DNA of 64,000 nucleotides from an uncultured Eubacteriales bacterium (GTDB lineage Bacteria > Bacillota > Clostridia > Christensenellales > Aristaeellaceae): the NCBI GenBank assembly GCA_900315585.1, contig OMZP01000015.1:1-64000 (forward strand), given 5' to 3'. The notes beneath the pieces were generated by a model. It ran no database searches. It saw nothing but the letters and a program-made list of their open reading frames with translations, and had not been told where the DNA came from. Both the position numbers and the translations under genes were made by a program. This document shows positions 53,560-62,716 of the stretch, piece after piece; the first letter of the stretch is position 1, and every line of letters starts with the position of its first letter.

Positions 53560-54234
53560 TCACACCGCAAAGCTGTGGTTCCCGATCACGGTCTTCACCG
53601 TGCGGGTGCGGATCCACTGGTCGCCGGTGGCCCTGGGGTTGTAGTAATAGAGGCAGCCGCCGGTGGGGTCCCAGCCGTTCAGGGCGTCCAGGGCGGCGCG
53701 GATGGCGGTGGCGTCCGGCGTGTTGTTGATGGAGCCGTTGCTGACGCAGCTGAACGCACCGGACTGGTAGATCACGCCGGAGATGGTGTTGGGAAAGGAG
53801 GCGCTGGCCACCCGGTTCAGCACCACCGCCGCCACAGCCACCTGGCCTTTGTAAGTCTCCCCCCGGGCCTCGGCGTAGACCAGCTTGCTCAGCAGCCGAT
53901 GGTCTGCGGAGATGATTGAGGCCGAGCTCGCCGCCACGCTGCCGCCGGAGAGGGTCACGCCCATGGCCGCGGCGGTGGCGGGGCCCACGCGCCCGTCGGC
54001 GGCAAGGCCGTTCTTCCTCTGAAATGCGACCACCGCCTTGCGGGTGGCCTCGCCATATTTGCCGTCGGCAGTGCCGGAGAGGTAGCCCCAGCCGATCAGC
54101 TTCTGCTGCACCTTCTTCACGTCATTGCCCGAGGAGCCCACCTCCAGCACCGCCGCCAGCGCCCAGGGCGCCAGGGACACCGCCAGCGTCGCAACGGCCA
54201 GCAGCAGCGCCAGGCCCCGGCCCAGCGCCCTCAT
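53560..54234 (-). CDS. sleB: Spore cortex-lytic enzyme SleB
   Basis: A 224-residue protein: signal peptide (GRGLALLLAVATLAVSLAPW), a peptidoglycan-binding domain (SGNDVKKVQQKLIGWGYLSG, FQRKNGLAADGRVG) and the Hydrolase_2 lytic transglycosylase domain (SKLVYAEARGETYKGQVAVA with the catalytic Glu, then FSCVSNGSIN). It degrades muramic-delta-lactam cortex peptidoglycan during germination. ATG 54234 overlaps the spoIIR stop by four bases. Confidence 0.94.
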   Translation of the reverse strand: MRALGRGLALLLAVATLAVSLAPWALAAVLEVGSSGNDVKKVQQKLIGWGYLSGTADGKYGEATRKAVVAFQRKNGLAADGRVGPATAAAMGVTLSGGSVAASSASIISADHRLLSKLVYAEARGETYKGQVAVAAVVLNRVASASFPNTISGVIYQSGAFSCVSNGSINNTPDATAIRAALDALNGWDPTGGCLYYYNPRATGDQWIRTRTVKTVIGNHSFAV

Positions 54235-54782
54235 GCCGCGCCTCCCAGCAGGCCGCACAGCCAGTCGAGCACCGCCGAGTGGAACTTAACCGGCTCCCCG
54301 GGCGCACAGTCCTCGCCCAGGCACAGCGACGGGAACAGCACGCACCACCAGTTGTGGCCCGCGCCGCCGCCGATCACGACCCGCACCGCCCGGTATGCCC
54401 CCGCCGGGACCTCCACCTCGCCGTAGCGCCGGTCGGGGAAGTCGAACACCCCCGCCTCAGCGGACACCGCGCCCTCCCAGCCGCAGACGCGGGCCCGCAG
54501 CAGCGCCGCCAGCTCGATGAGGTTCAGGTTGTCCTTCACGATTGCCCAGGCCGCGTCCGCGTCCGGGCAATCCTTTAGCAGCGCCCGCGTGCACATCAGG
54601 CAGGCGTCCCGCACTTCCAGCTTCAGCGCCTGGGCCGCCTCGCCGTCGTCGTTGGCCAGCACGTGCAGGCGGATGAAGTCCTCCACCGCCACGCCGTCCA
54701 CGGAGGCCTCCGCCCCCGCCCCCGCGGCCAGAACCAGCATAAGTATCAAAATGCAACAAAAAAGCCGACGTTTCAGAACCAT
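54231..54782 (-). CDS. spoIIR: Stage II sporulation protein R
   Basis: A 183-residue exported protein (basic LKRRL then a hydrophobic core to AGAGAEA). The SpoIIR region includes FIRLHVLANDDGEAAQALKL, RDACL, and GHNWWCVLFPSLC. In Bacillus it is secreted by the forespore and triggers SpoIIGA to process pro-sigma-E. GGAGG lies only one base before the ATG, unusually close. First gene of spoIIR-sleB-ypeB; linking an early forespore signal to germination enzymes suggests joint sigma-F/G-type expression, which I infer. Confidence 0.92.
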   Translation of the reverse strand: MVLKRRLFCCILILMLVLAAGAGAEASVDGVAVEDFIRLHVLANDDGEAAQALKLEVRDACLMCTRALLKDCPDADAAWAIVKDNLNLIELAALLRARVCGWEGAVSAEAGVFDFPDRRYGEVEVPAGAYRAVRVVIGGGAGHNWWCVLFPSLCLGEDCAPGEPVKFHSAVLDWLCGLLGGAA

Positions 54783-54854
54783 TCCTCCGTTTCGTTGGGA
54801 ATTGTTCCTAATGTCGGCATTTTTCGGCGGGATTATTCAGGAGAGGCGAGAAAG

Positions 54855-55099
54855 AGTATGGAGTGAGGAATGAGGAATGAGGAATTCAGGCGGGAAACAG
54901 TTAGGAATTAGGAATGAGGAATTAGGAATGAGGAATTCAGGCGGGAATCCTTCGGATTCCTTTTTATCCAGGAGAAACGAAACGCCGCGCATCTATCTGA
55001 ATAAAACAAATCCGAAAGGATTTGTACCACAATTCCTCATTCCTCATTCCTCATTCCTCACTCCTCACTCCTCACTCCTAACTCCTCGCTCCTCGCTCC
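54855..55099. repeat. Long foldback repeat of the GGAATGAGG family
   Basis: Two left runs (tgaggaatgaggaattcagg, then attaggaatgagg), centre hairpins aatccttcggatt and aaatccgaaaggattt, and a right run of attcctcattcc/actcctcactcc units up to the patatin stop codon. Confidence 0.75.
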
Positions 55100-56353
55100 T
55101 CACTCGCACAGCGCCATCGCTCCCGCCACGGCCCCGGCGTTTTCGGCCAGGCGCTTCATGGCCTCCGGGGGGAGGGCCTCGCCGCTCATGAGGCGCTGGC
55201 ACACGAAGGCCAGCAGGGCCCGCTGTCCCCGCTTCGCCACGGCCTGCAGGCCGCCGTCGTCGAACTTCTCCTTGAAGGTCTGGGCGGCGCAGAAGTCCCG
55301 GCAACGCTTCACGAGCCCCTCGGCCTCGTACACCGCGTCCACCCGGAAGCCCATGGCCTCGGCGCAGAGCTCCAGCCCCCGCAGCCACACGTCCTTCCAC
55401 TCCAGCGCCCTGCCCTCGCACTCCCGCTCCAGCGCGGCCAGCAGCGGCGCGTTCACCGGCTGGCCCAGGCTGGACGCGCCCCGGCGGATCATCTCGCCGT
55501 CGAAGGCGGTCAGCCGGCGCATGAGTTTGCGCCCCCGCTCCGCCGCCGAAAGCTCGTTCACCCGGCGGAAGCTGTAGCGGAAGCCGTCCAGCCGACCCCA
55601 TCGCTTGAGGGTGTCGTAGTAGCCCAGCAGGCGGCTTCGGCGCAGCAGGTTCGGGTCGAAGTCCAGGAAGCTGCCCAGGTCGTGCAGGGGCTTGATCGTG
55701 GTCAGCCAGGGCATCCGGGCGTATTCCGGGTGGCTGTAATAGGGGTGCAGCTCCACGGCCACCACCTCGTCCATGCCGTCGGAGAGGGCCATGTCGATGG
55801 GCAGGTTGTCGTAGTAGCCGCCGTCGATGTAACGCTGGCCGTCGATGTGTCGCGCCGGGAAGATGGGAAAGCAAGAGGCCGAGGCGATCACCCAGTCCCC
55901 CAGGCTGCCGCTCTTCATGTCGGAAAGGCGCACCGGCGCGCCGGTCATCTGCGGGGCCTTCGTGGCCATCACGCCCAGGCGCAGCCCCGCGGCGCGAACC
56001 CGGCCCTCGTCCAGGCTGCCCTTCACCAGCTCCTCCAGGGGGGTGATGTCCATGCGGAAGTGCCGGGCGTTCTCCATCAGGAAGGGGATCACGTCCCGCT
56101 TGCGGTGGATCATGCGCTCGATGGCGAAGTCGTCCTCGTCCTCCACGGCCATGATCTGGCTCACCGTAATGTTGGACCACAGCTCCACCGCCCGCGGCAG
56201 GTCGCCCTGGGCGAAGAGCACCGCGTTCAGCGCGCCGATGGACGTGCCGTACACGCCGTCAAACCGCACGCCCAGCTCGTCCAGCGCCTGCCACGCGCCG
56301 ATCTCATAGGCCCCGCGGGAGCCGCCGCCGTTCAATACCAGGGCTCGCTTCAT
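55100..56353 (-). CDS. Patatin-like phospholipase
   Basis: A 417-residue protein. The patatin domain (1-210) has the oxyanion loop NGGGSRGAYEIG, nucleophile elbow GTSIGALN and catalytic Asp in IDGGYYDN, so the Ser-Asp dyad is intact. The C-terminal 200 residues are helical and charged and not recognised. There is no signal peptide, so it acts on cytosolic-face or internal lipids. GAGG lies eight bases before ATG 56353; a GTG two codons upstream is the alternative. The last bases before the stop abut the repeat. Confidence 0.9.
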   Translation of the reverse strand: MKRALVLNGGGSRGAYEIGAWQALDELGVRFDGVYGTSIGALNAVLFAQGDLPRAVELWSNITVSQIMAVEDEDDFAIERMIHRKRDVIPFLMENARHFRMDITPLEELVKGSLDEGRVRAAGLRLGVMATKAPQMTGAPVRLSDMKSGSLGDWVIASASCFPIFPARHIDGQRYIDGGYYDNLPIDMALSDGMDEVVAVELHPYYSHPEYARMPWLTTIKPLHDLGSFLDFDPNLLRRSRLLGYYDTLKRWGRLDGFRYSFRRVNELSAAERGRKLMRRLTAFDGEMIRRGASSLGQPVNAPLLAALERECEGRALEWKDVWLRGLELCAEAMGFRVDAVYEAEGLVKRCRDFCAAQTFKEKFDDGGLQAVAKRGQRALLAFVCQRLMSGEALPPEAMKRLAENAGAVAGAMALCE

Positions 56354-56371
56354 AACCACTACCTCATTTCG

Positions 56372-56560
56372 GGGTTTGCTCAGAATTGAGAGTTCAGCGT
56401 TCGGAATGGAAAAAGGAGAATGGAAAATGCTGTGTCAGGCGGTTGCTGGGGCGACGTTGCGGCGCCCGCCCCGGCATCAAAGAAATCCGTCGGGATTTCT
56501 TCCGCCATTCCTCATTCCTCATTCCTCATTTCACTCATTTCTCTCATTATACCACACCCC
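56372..56560. repeat. Dispersed repeat between patatin and malic enzyme genes
   Basis: Contains a ggaatgg/gagaatgg run, a gttgcggcgcccgcccc fragment of the MITE-like family, the hairpin aaatccgtcgggattt, and an attcctcattcc run. The gap up to 56673 has no gene. No clear promoter for the malic enzyme gene could be assigned. Confidence 0.6.
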
Positions 56561-56673
56561 GCAAGGCCCCTTCATCACCCATTCTGAACATTTAATAAAG
56601 AGAATCTAACTTGAAACGTCGTCCGCAAAAGCGTATAATGGCAGCATACGTCAGCATTCAAGGAGGAACAGCG

Positions 56674-57843
56674 ATGAATTACGCGGAGGAATCCCTGCGG
56701 CTGCACGGCGAGTGGAGGGGCAAGATCGAAGTCGTGTCCCGCGTGCCGGTCAAGAACAGGGAGGACCTGTCCCTGGCCTACACCCCCGGCGTAGCCCAGC
56801 CCTGCCTGGAGATCCAGAAGGACATCAACAAGAGCTATGAGCTGACCCGCCGCTGGAACACGTGCGCGGTCATCACCGACGGCACCGCCGTGCTCGGCCT
56901 GGGCGACATCGGCCCGGAGGCCGGCATGCCTGTGATGGAGGGCAAGTGCGTGCTGTTCAAGAGCTTCGGCGACGTGGACGCCTTCCCCCTCTGCGTGAAG
57001 ACCAAGGACGTGGACGAGTTCGTGAACGCCGTGGCGCTGATCTCCGGCTCCTTCGGCGGCATCAACCTGGAGGACATCGCCGCGCCCCGCTGCTTTGAGA
57101 TCGAGCGCAAGCTGAAGGAGAAGTGCGACATCCCCATCTTCCACGACGACCAGCACGGCACCGCCATCGTGGTGGGCGCGGCGCTGATGAACGCCCTGCG
57201 CGTCGTGGGCAAGCGCAAGGAGGAGGCGCGGGTCGTCATCAACGGCGCGGGCTCCGCGGGCATCGCCATCGGGCGGCACCTGATGCACCTGGGCATCCGC
57301 CACTTGAAGATGGTGGACCGCCAGGGCATCCTCTGCCCGGGCATCGACATGAACCCCGCCCAGGCCGAGATGGCCGACCTGACCAATCCCGAGGGGATGC
57401 GCGGCACCCTGGCGGACGCCCTCGCGGGGGCGGACGTGTTCGTGGGCGTCAGCGCCGCCCACATCGTGTCCAAGGAGATGATCCGCTCCATGGCCGACGG
57501 AGCCATCGTGTTCCCCATGGCCAATCCCGTGCCGGAGATCGAGCCGGAGGACGCCCTGGAGGCGGGTGCCGCCGTGGTGGGCACCGGCCGCAGCGACCAT
57601 CCCAACCAGATCAACAACGTGCTGGTCTTCCCCGGCATGTTCCGCGGCGCCTTCGACGTGCGCGCCCGGGACATCAACGAGGCCATGAAGATCGCCGCCT
57701 CCAAGGCCCTTTCCGAGCTGGTCACGGACGAGGAGCTGAGCGCGGAATACATCATCCCCTACGCCTTCGACCCCAAGGTCGGCCCCGCCGTGGCGAAGGC
57801 CGTGGCCCAGGCCGCCCGGGATTCCGGCGTGGCGCGGATCTGA
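56674..57843 (+). CDS. NAD(P)-dependent malic enzyme
   Basis: A 389-residue enzyme of the short bacterial type that decarboxylates malate to pyruvate. The catalytic Tyr is in LAYTPGVAQPC, the Lys in CVKTKDVDEF, metal ligands in FHDDQHGTA, and the nucleotide fold in GAGSAGIAIGRHL. AGGAGG precedes ATG 56674. It feeds pyruvate towards acetate, in line with the pta-ackA pair nearby. Cofactor preference cannot be read with certainty. Confidence 0.94.
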   Translation: MNYAEESLRLHGEWRGKIEVVSRVPVKNREDLSLAYTPGVAQPCLEIQKDINKSYELTRRWNTCAVITDGTAVLGLGDIGPEAGMPVMEGKCVLFKSFGDVDAFPLCVKTKDVDEFVNAVALISGSFGGINLEDIAAPRCFEIERKLKEKCDIPIFHDDQHGTAIVVGAALMNALRVVGKRKEEARVVINGAGSAGIAIGRHLMHLGIRHLKMVDRQGILCPGIDMNPAQAEMADLTNPEGMRGTLADALAGADVFVGVSAAHIVSKEMIRSMADGAIVFPMANPVPEIEPEDALEAGAAVVGTGRSDHPNQINNVLVFPGMFRGAFDVRARDINEAMKIAASKALSELVTDEELSAEYIIPYAFDPKVGPAVAKAVAQAARDSGVARI

Positions 57844-57866
57844 ACCGGACGTGAAAGGAGATCGCC

Positions 57867-58049
57867 ATGAAGCAGGACGACCGATTTGAAGTGGTCTACC
57901 GTCAGGGCAGCAGCCTGAACGAGCTGGGCACGATCCAGGTGCTCGTGGACAAGGAGACGGGCGTGACCTATCTCTTCGTCAAGTCCGGCTACGCGGGCGG
58001 GCTCACCCCGCTGCTGGAGGCCGACGGCAAGCCGATCATTACCAAATAA
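57867..58049 (+). CDS. DUF6440-family small protein
   Basis: A 60-residue protein matching the DUF6440 pattern: RFEVVYRQGSS, VLVDKETGVTYLFV, GYAGGLTPLLEADGKPII. Unknown function; usually a single-domain cytosolic protein in Firmicutes. AAAGGAG precedes the ATG. It lies 23 bases after malic enzyme and upstream of proS, probably co-transcribed with them. Confidence 0.85.
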   Translation: MKQDDRFEVVYRQGSSLNELGTIQVLVDKETGVTYLFVKSGYAGGLTPLLEADGKPIITK

Positions 58050-58111
58050 GCGCCTTTGGATTTGCCAAAGCTCGAATATCCATTGAACAGAATCAGGGAG
58101 GAAATCGCCAT

Positions 58112-59839
58112 ATGAAAGTCAGAAATCTCGTTTCCAAGCGTTTCAAGGAGACCCCGGCGGACTGCGTCATCGCGTCCCAGGCCCTGATGATGCGCGGCGG
58201 TTACATCAAGCCCGTGGGCAACGGCATCTTCACGCTGTTCCCCATCACCAAGCGCATCACCAGCAAGATCGAGAACATCATCCGCGAGGAGATGAACCGC
58301 ATCGACGGCCAGGAGGTGCTCTTCCCGGTGACCATGCCGGCGGACCTGTGGCGCAAGTCCGGCCGCTATGACTCCATCGGCTCCGAGCTGCTCCGCTTCC
58401 GGGACCGCTCCGGCGCGGACATGGTGCTGGGCATGACCCACGAGGAGGCGAGCGTTCAACTGATGACGGACGTGGCCGATTCCTACACCCAGTATCCCTT
58501 CATGATCTACCAGATCCAGACCAAGTTCCGCGACGAGCCCCGCTGCCGCGGCGGCCTGATCCGCGTGCGCGAGTTCACCATGAAGGACGCCTACTCCTTC
58601 CACACCTCCCAGGAGGATCTGGAAAAGTACTACATGCGCTGCTACGACGCCTACAACCGCATCTACGCCCGCTGCGGCGTGCCGGAGGTGGTGGCGGTGG
58701 CCAGCGACAGCGGCATGATGGGCGGCAAGGTGAGCCACGAGTACATGCTGCTGACGGACGTGGGCGAGGACACCATCGTGCTCTGCCGGGACTGCGACTA
58801 CCGCGCCAACATGGAGGCGGCCCCCTGCCTGCTGACCAACGAGCCCGGCGAGATCGCGCCCCTGGAGAAGGTGGCCACGCCGAACTGCAAGACCATCGAA
58901 GACCTGTGCGCGTTCCTGAAGATCAAGCCGCAGCAGACCTGCAAGGCCGTGATGTACCAGTGCAACGCGGACGACAGCTTCGTGATCGTGTTTATCCGGG
59001 GCGACCTGGACGTGAACGAGACCAAGCTGCGCAACTTCCTCAAGAGCGAGGTGCACCCCGCCGTCGTCACCGAGGATTCCGGCATCCACGCCGGGTTCAC
59101 CGGCCCCATCGGCCTGCCCGAGGGCGTGACCGTGGTGTACGACAACTCCCTCAAGGGCATCGAGTGGTTCGCCACCGGCGCCTGCGAGGACGACATGCAC
59201 TACGTGGGCTTCAACATCGCCCGGGACATCGGCGCGGTGGACTACGTGGACGTGGCGAAGGCCTTTGACGGCGCGATCTGCCCCGTCTGCGGAAAGAACC
59301 ACATCTACACAAGCCGCGGCATCGAGGTGGGCAACATCTTCCAGCTGGGCACCAAGTACACCGAATCCATGGACATGACCTACGTGGACGCCGACGGCAG
59401 CCTGAAGCACCCGATCATGGGCTGCTACGGCATCGGCGTGGGCCGCCTGGCCGCCTCCGTCTGCGAGGCGCACCGGGACGACTACGGCCCCATCTGGCCC
59501 ATGAGCATCGCCCCCTGGCACGTTGAAATCTGCTCCCTGCGGGCGGACCAGCCGGAGGTGGCCGAGGCCAGCCAGAAGCTCTACGACGCGCTGACCGCCC
59601 GGGGCGTCGAGGTGCTCTGGGACGACCGCAGCGTGTCCGCCGGCGTGATGTTCTCCGACGCGGACCTGTTCGGCGTGCCTCTGCGCGTGGTCGTCAGCCC
59701 CAAGGGCCTCAAGAACGGCACCATCGAGATCGCCGCCCGGGACAAGAGCATGAAGGAGATCGTGCCCGCCGACGAGGCTGAGGACTTCGTGGTGAAGTAC
59801 GTGCAGGACGCGCTGGAAAAGCTGGAGTGCCGGCTGTAA
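58112..59839 (+). CDS. proS: Proline--tRNA ligase, bacterial type with editing domain
   Basis: A 575-residue class II synthetase: motif 2 region FRDEPRCRGGLIRVREFTMK, the inserted editing domain (about 225-385, CKAVMYQCNADDSFVIVFIRGD), motif 3 YGIGVGRLAAS and an anticodon-binding domain (EVLWDDRSVSAGVMFSDADLFG). The intact editing insert clears Ala-tRNA-Pro, complementing the free YbaK-type deacylase at 38304. GGGAGG precedes the ATG. Confidence 0.97.
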   Translation: MKVRNLVSKRFKETPADCVIASQALMMRGGYIKPVGNGIFTLFPITKRITSKIENIIREEMNRIDGQEVLFPVTMPADLWRKSGRYDSIGSELLRFRDRSGADMVLGMTHEEASVQLMTDVADSYTQYPFMIYQIQTKFRDEPRCRGGLIRVREFTMKDAYSFHTSQEDLEKYYMRCYDAYNRIYARCGVPEVVAVASDSGMMGGKVSHEYMLLTDVGEDTIVLCRDCDYRANMEAAPCLLTNEPGEIAPLEKVATPNCKTIEDLCAFLKIKPQQTCKAVMYQCNADDSFVIVFIRGDLDVNETKLRNFLKSEVHPAVVTEDSGIHAGFTGPIGLPEGVTVVYDNSLKGIEWFATGACEDDMHYVGFNIARDIGAVDYVDVAKAFDGAICPVCGKNHIYTSRGIEVGNIFQLGTKYTESMDMTYVDADGSLKHPIMGCYGIGVGRLAASVCEAHRDDYGPIWPMSIAPWHVEICSLRADQPEVAEASQKLYDALTARGVEVLWDDRSVSAGVMFSDADLFGVPLRVVVSPKGLKNGTIEIAARDKSMKEIVPADEAEDFVVKYVQDALEKLECRL

Positions 59840-59844
59840 GCCCT

Positions 59845-60157
59845 GGCCTTCCCCTTTGGGGAAGGTGGCCCGCGAAGCGGGTCGGATGAGGTCCCCATAC
59901 ACAGCGATTCGCGCCCCTGTTGCGATAGGAAGCAAGCATTCCAATCGCAACAGGGGCGCGGTCTATTGGCTCTTCACGGAAACTTGTGGGATGCATGGAA
60001 ATGTATGGCAGAACACTACCTTCAATGCCGCAGGACAACGCAACGTACAGATCCTTCGCTGCGCCCCCCAACTTTCCGTGAAGAACCGGTTTATTGAGGG
60101 AAGGACCTCATCCGTCTCGCCGCTTCGCGGCGATCCACCTTCCCCATCGGGGGAAGG
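59845..60157. repeat. Nested palindromic MITE-like element
   Basis: The outer arms (GGCCTTCCCCTTTGGGGAAG and its counterpart near 60135-60155, with TCGGATGAGGTCC against GGACCTCATCCG) are inverted. A second, inner perfect 16-bp inverted repeat, GCGCCCCTGTTGCGAT, is at 59911-59926 and 59944-59959. It is related to 53402-53550. No gene is seen in the gap. Confidence 0.75.
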
Positions 60158-60164
60158 CTTTTGG

Positions 60165-61376
60165 CTAGAATCTCTGCGCAATGTAATTCGGCTTCCTGTG
60201 GAACACCTTCCGGGCCTTTTCGAGGTCGCAATGCACCTTCACCCCCGGCAGCCACTCCGGGTCCAGGTCGCAGCAGCCCACGATCAGGCGGCTGAAATCC
60301 TGGATGGTGAGCGCCACATCCGCCGCGGCGTCCGTCCTTCGGATGCCGTTTTCCGTTCCGGGCGCAAAGGCAATCTCAAACGTCCCGTCGTTTTCGGGGA
60401 TCTGGCCATCGGACACGCGAATGACCAGCGTCCCCTCGCCCCGCATCCTGGCCAGCGCCAGCGTTCTTTCCACGTTCACCGCCCGGACCATGCCCCGCTG
60501 GACGATCGTGCGCTCCACCCCGCCCAGGCTGTACTCCGGCAGGATGCCCTGCAAGTCGATGTCCGCGGGCATGGGCAGCAGCGCGTGCTCGTGGTCGGCG
60601 GCGTATCGCTTCAAGAGCGCCAGCACGCCCATCAGCCCCCGCCGGTCATGAAAGCCCAGGCGCAGGCAGCGCAGGTCCTCGTGGGGCCGGGCCTGGATCG
60701 TCACATAGGAAAGCGGCGCGCCGCCTTCATAATACACGAAGGTGTAGTTCCGGGTGACGAAGGGGTCCTCCCCCGTCCAGCCATACTCCGTGTCCCCGGC
60801 GAGCACCGCGCAGTTGTAGCGGCGGTTGCGGGCCGCGTCGATGGCGCGGATGTCCGCCGTCAGGTCCGCCCCCTTCTCCTGCATCGCCCAGCGCCCCGGC
60901 GCGTCCATCGCGGGCAGCAGCGAAAGCTTCACCCGCCAGCGCGCCTCGTCGCAGGCCAGCTCGTAGCCGAACCTGCGATAGAAGGCGTTGGAGAAGGGAT
61001 AGAGGTAGGACAGGGTCATGCCCCGGGCGTACATGTCCGGAAGCGCCGCCTCGAAGCAGCGGCGGATGGCCCCGCCCCGGCGGTACTGGGGCAGCGTCGC
61101 CACGCCGCCGATGCCGCCCATCCCCACCTCATGCCCGTCGAAGTTCGCCCGCCAGGGGAGCACGCAGAAGGTGGCCATCATGGTCCGATCGTCGTCCTCA
61201 AAGGCCGCCCAGCGGCTGTCCCAGCGCAGATCCTCCAGCGACCGGGGACGCTCCCGCACCTCCCGGATGAAATCCTCCGGCGATTGCTCCGCCCCCTCCA
61301 TCGGGTATTCAAAGGCCAGCGCCGACAGCTGGGCGCTGCGCTTCAACTCGTTCTCGCGGATCTTGCGTATGATCAT
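60165..61376 (-). CDS. Eis-like GNAT acetyltransferase with SCP2-type C-terminus
   Basis: A 403-residue protein of the enhanced-intracellular-survival type: N-terminal GNAT domain (GIGGVATLPQYRRGGAIRRC is the acetyl-CoA loop; FYRRFGYELA), a second GNAT-like domain (about 180-280), and a sterol-carrier-like C-terminus (GTLVIRVSDG, DVALTIQDFSRLIVG). Such enzymes acetylate amines including aminoglycosides in some bacteria; the substrate here is unknown. GGGAGG precedes ATG 61376; an ATG nine codons upstream is less supported. Confidence 0.88.
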   Translation of the reverse strand: MIIRKIRENELKRSAQLSALAFEYPMEGAEQSPEDFIREVRERPRSLEDLRWDSRWAAFEDDDRTMMATFCVLPWRANFDGHEVGMGGIGGVATLPQYRRGGAIRRCFEAALPDMYARGMTLSYLYPFSNAFYRRFGYELACDEARWRVKLSLLPAMDAPGRWAMQEKGADLTADIRAIDAARNRRYNCAVLAGDTEYGWTGEDPFVTRNYTFVYYEGGAPLSYVTIQARPHEDLRCLRLGFHDRRGLMGVLALLKRYAADHEHALLPMPADIDLQGILPEYSLGGVERTIVQRGMVRAVNVERTLALARMRGEGTLVIRVSDGQIPENDGTFEIAFAPGTENGIRRTDAAADVALTIQDFSRLIVGCCDLDPEWLPGVKVHCDLEKARKVFHRKPNYIAQRF

Positions 61377-61484
61377 GGCGCATCCCTCCCACGGAACCAT
61401 CATAAACCATCCGGCTGGGCCCTGTCAATGTGCGCCGTTGGCGAGATTTCGGCTCCTGAATTTCCAAACCTTAACACACAGGCC

Positions 61485-61513
61485 TTTTCAAACCCATCAA
61501 TTTATCGTATAAT
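61485..61513 (+). promoter_or_regulatory. Candidate promoter of pta
   Basis: TTTTCA (61485-61490), 17 bases, TATAAT (61508-61513), about 58 bases before the pta start. The -10 is perfect and the -35 weak. Confidence 0.5.
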
Positions 61514-61571
61514 AGTAGGGATGGAATATATCCCGCCCCGCGAGGGCCGGACAATAAATGGAGGAATTACC

Positions 61572-62561
61572 ATGGCAATCATCGATAAGATCAAGGCAAA
61601 GGCGAAGGCGGACCTCAAGCACATCGTGCTGCCCGAGGGCGAGGAAGTGCGCAACGTGCAGGCGGCGGTGATGATCCGCGACCAGGGCCTGGCGAAGCTG
61701 ACCCTGCTGGGCGATCCGGCGAAGGTGAAGGAAGTGGCCGCGGGCGCGGACCTGACGGACATCGAGATCGTGAATCCCGCCACCAGCGACAAGCAGGCGC
61801 TCTACGCCGCCACGCTGTATGACCTGCGCAAGGCCAAGGGCATGACGGAAGAGGAGGCCGCCCAGAAGGTGACCGACCCGATGTACTACGGCATCATGAT
61901 GGTGAAGCTGGGCGACGCCGACGGCCTGGTGTCCGGCGCGATCCATTCCACCGGCGACATGCTGCGCCCCGCGCTGCAGATCATCAAGAGCAAGCCCGGC
62001 ATGAAGACCGTGTCCTCCTGCTTCCTGATGGAGCTTAAGGACAAGAGCTTCGGCGACGACGGCGTGATGATCTTCTCCGACTGCGGCGTGATTCCGGATC
62101 CCGACGCCGAGCAGCTGGCGAACATCGCCCTGGGCGCGGCGGATTCCGCCCGCTCCCTGGCCGGCATGGAGCCCCGCGTGGCCATGCTGAGCTTCTCCAC
62201 CAAGGGCTCCGCGAAGCATGACGACGTGACCAAGGTGCAGGAAGCCACCCGCATCGCCCATGAGATGGATCCGGAGCTGGAGCTGGACGGCGAGCTGCAG
62301 CTGGACGCCGCGCTGGTCGAGAAGGTCGGCCAGCTGAAGGCCCCCGGCAGCAAGGTGGCCGGCCACGCCAACACCCTGGTGTTCCCGGACCTGGGCGCCG
62401 GCAACATCGGCTACAAGCTGGTGCAGCGCCTGGCCCACGCCGAGGCCTACGGCCCCATCCTCCAGGGCATCGCCAAGCCCTGCAACGATCTGTCCCGCGG
62501 CTGCAGCGCCGAGGACATCGTGGCGACGGTGGCCATTACCGCCTGTCAGGCCCAGGCCTGA
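61572..62561 (+). CDS. pta: Phosphate acetyltransferase
   Basis: A 329-residue short-form Pta, which makes acetyl phosphate from acetyl-CoA. Signatures: IVLPEGEEVRNVQAA, VSGAIHSTGDMLRPALQIIK, MLSFSTKGSAKH, DGELQLDAAL, NTLVFPDLGAGNIGYKLVQR. GGAGG precedes ATG 61572; the frame is open far upstream through the repeat and antisense of the Eis-like gene, which is not coding. With ackA it forms the ATP-yielding acetate pathway. Confidence 0.97.
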   Translation: MAIIDKIKAKAKADLKHIVLPEGEEVRNVQAAVMIRDQGLAKLTLLGDPAKVKEVAAGADLTDIEIVNPATSDKQALYAATLYDLRKAKGMTEEEAAQKVTDPMYYGIMMVKLGDADGLVSGAIHSTGDMLRPALQIIKSKPGMKTVSSCFLMELKDKSFGDDGVMIFSDCGVIPDPDAEQLANIALGAADSARSLAGMEPRVAMLSFSTKGSAKHDDVTKVQEATRIAHEMDPELELDGELQLDAALVEKVGQLKAPGSKVAGHANTLVFPDLGAGNIGYKLVQRLAHAEAYGPILQGIAKPCNDLSRGCSAEDIVATVAITACQAQA

Positions 62562-62566
62562 ATGAT

Positions 62567-62684
62567 TAATTAGGAATTAGGAATGAGGAATTAGGAATTG
62601 TGGTTGAAATCCTCCGGATTTCCAATCATCCAAATCCCGAAGGGATTTGTACCGCCATTCCTCATTCCTAATTCCTCATTTAAA
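62567..62684. repeat. Foldback repeat of the GGAATGAGG family
   Basis: Left run attaggaattaggaatgagg, centre gaaatcctccggatttc and aaatcccgaagggattt, right run attcctcattcctaattcc. It sits within the pta-ackA pair, so it is probably transcribed. Confidence 0.75.
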
Positions 62685-62716
62685 ACGTTCTACGATATAA
62701 CAGGAGTGAAATAAGC

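Noticed and set aside
57989..59950. 653-codon leftward ORF opposite proS
   Set aside because: Antisense shadow of a complete class II synthetase.
59856..61571. Long upstream extension of the pta frame
   Set aside because: It passes through a MITE-like repeat and the antisense of the Eis-like gene; GGAGG and a conserved N-terminus fix the start at 61572.
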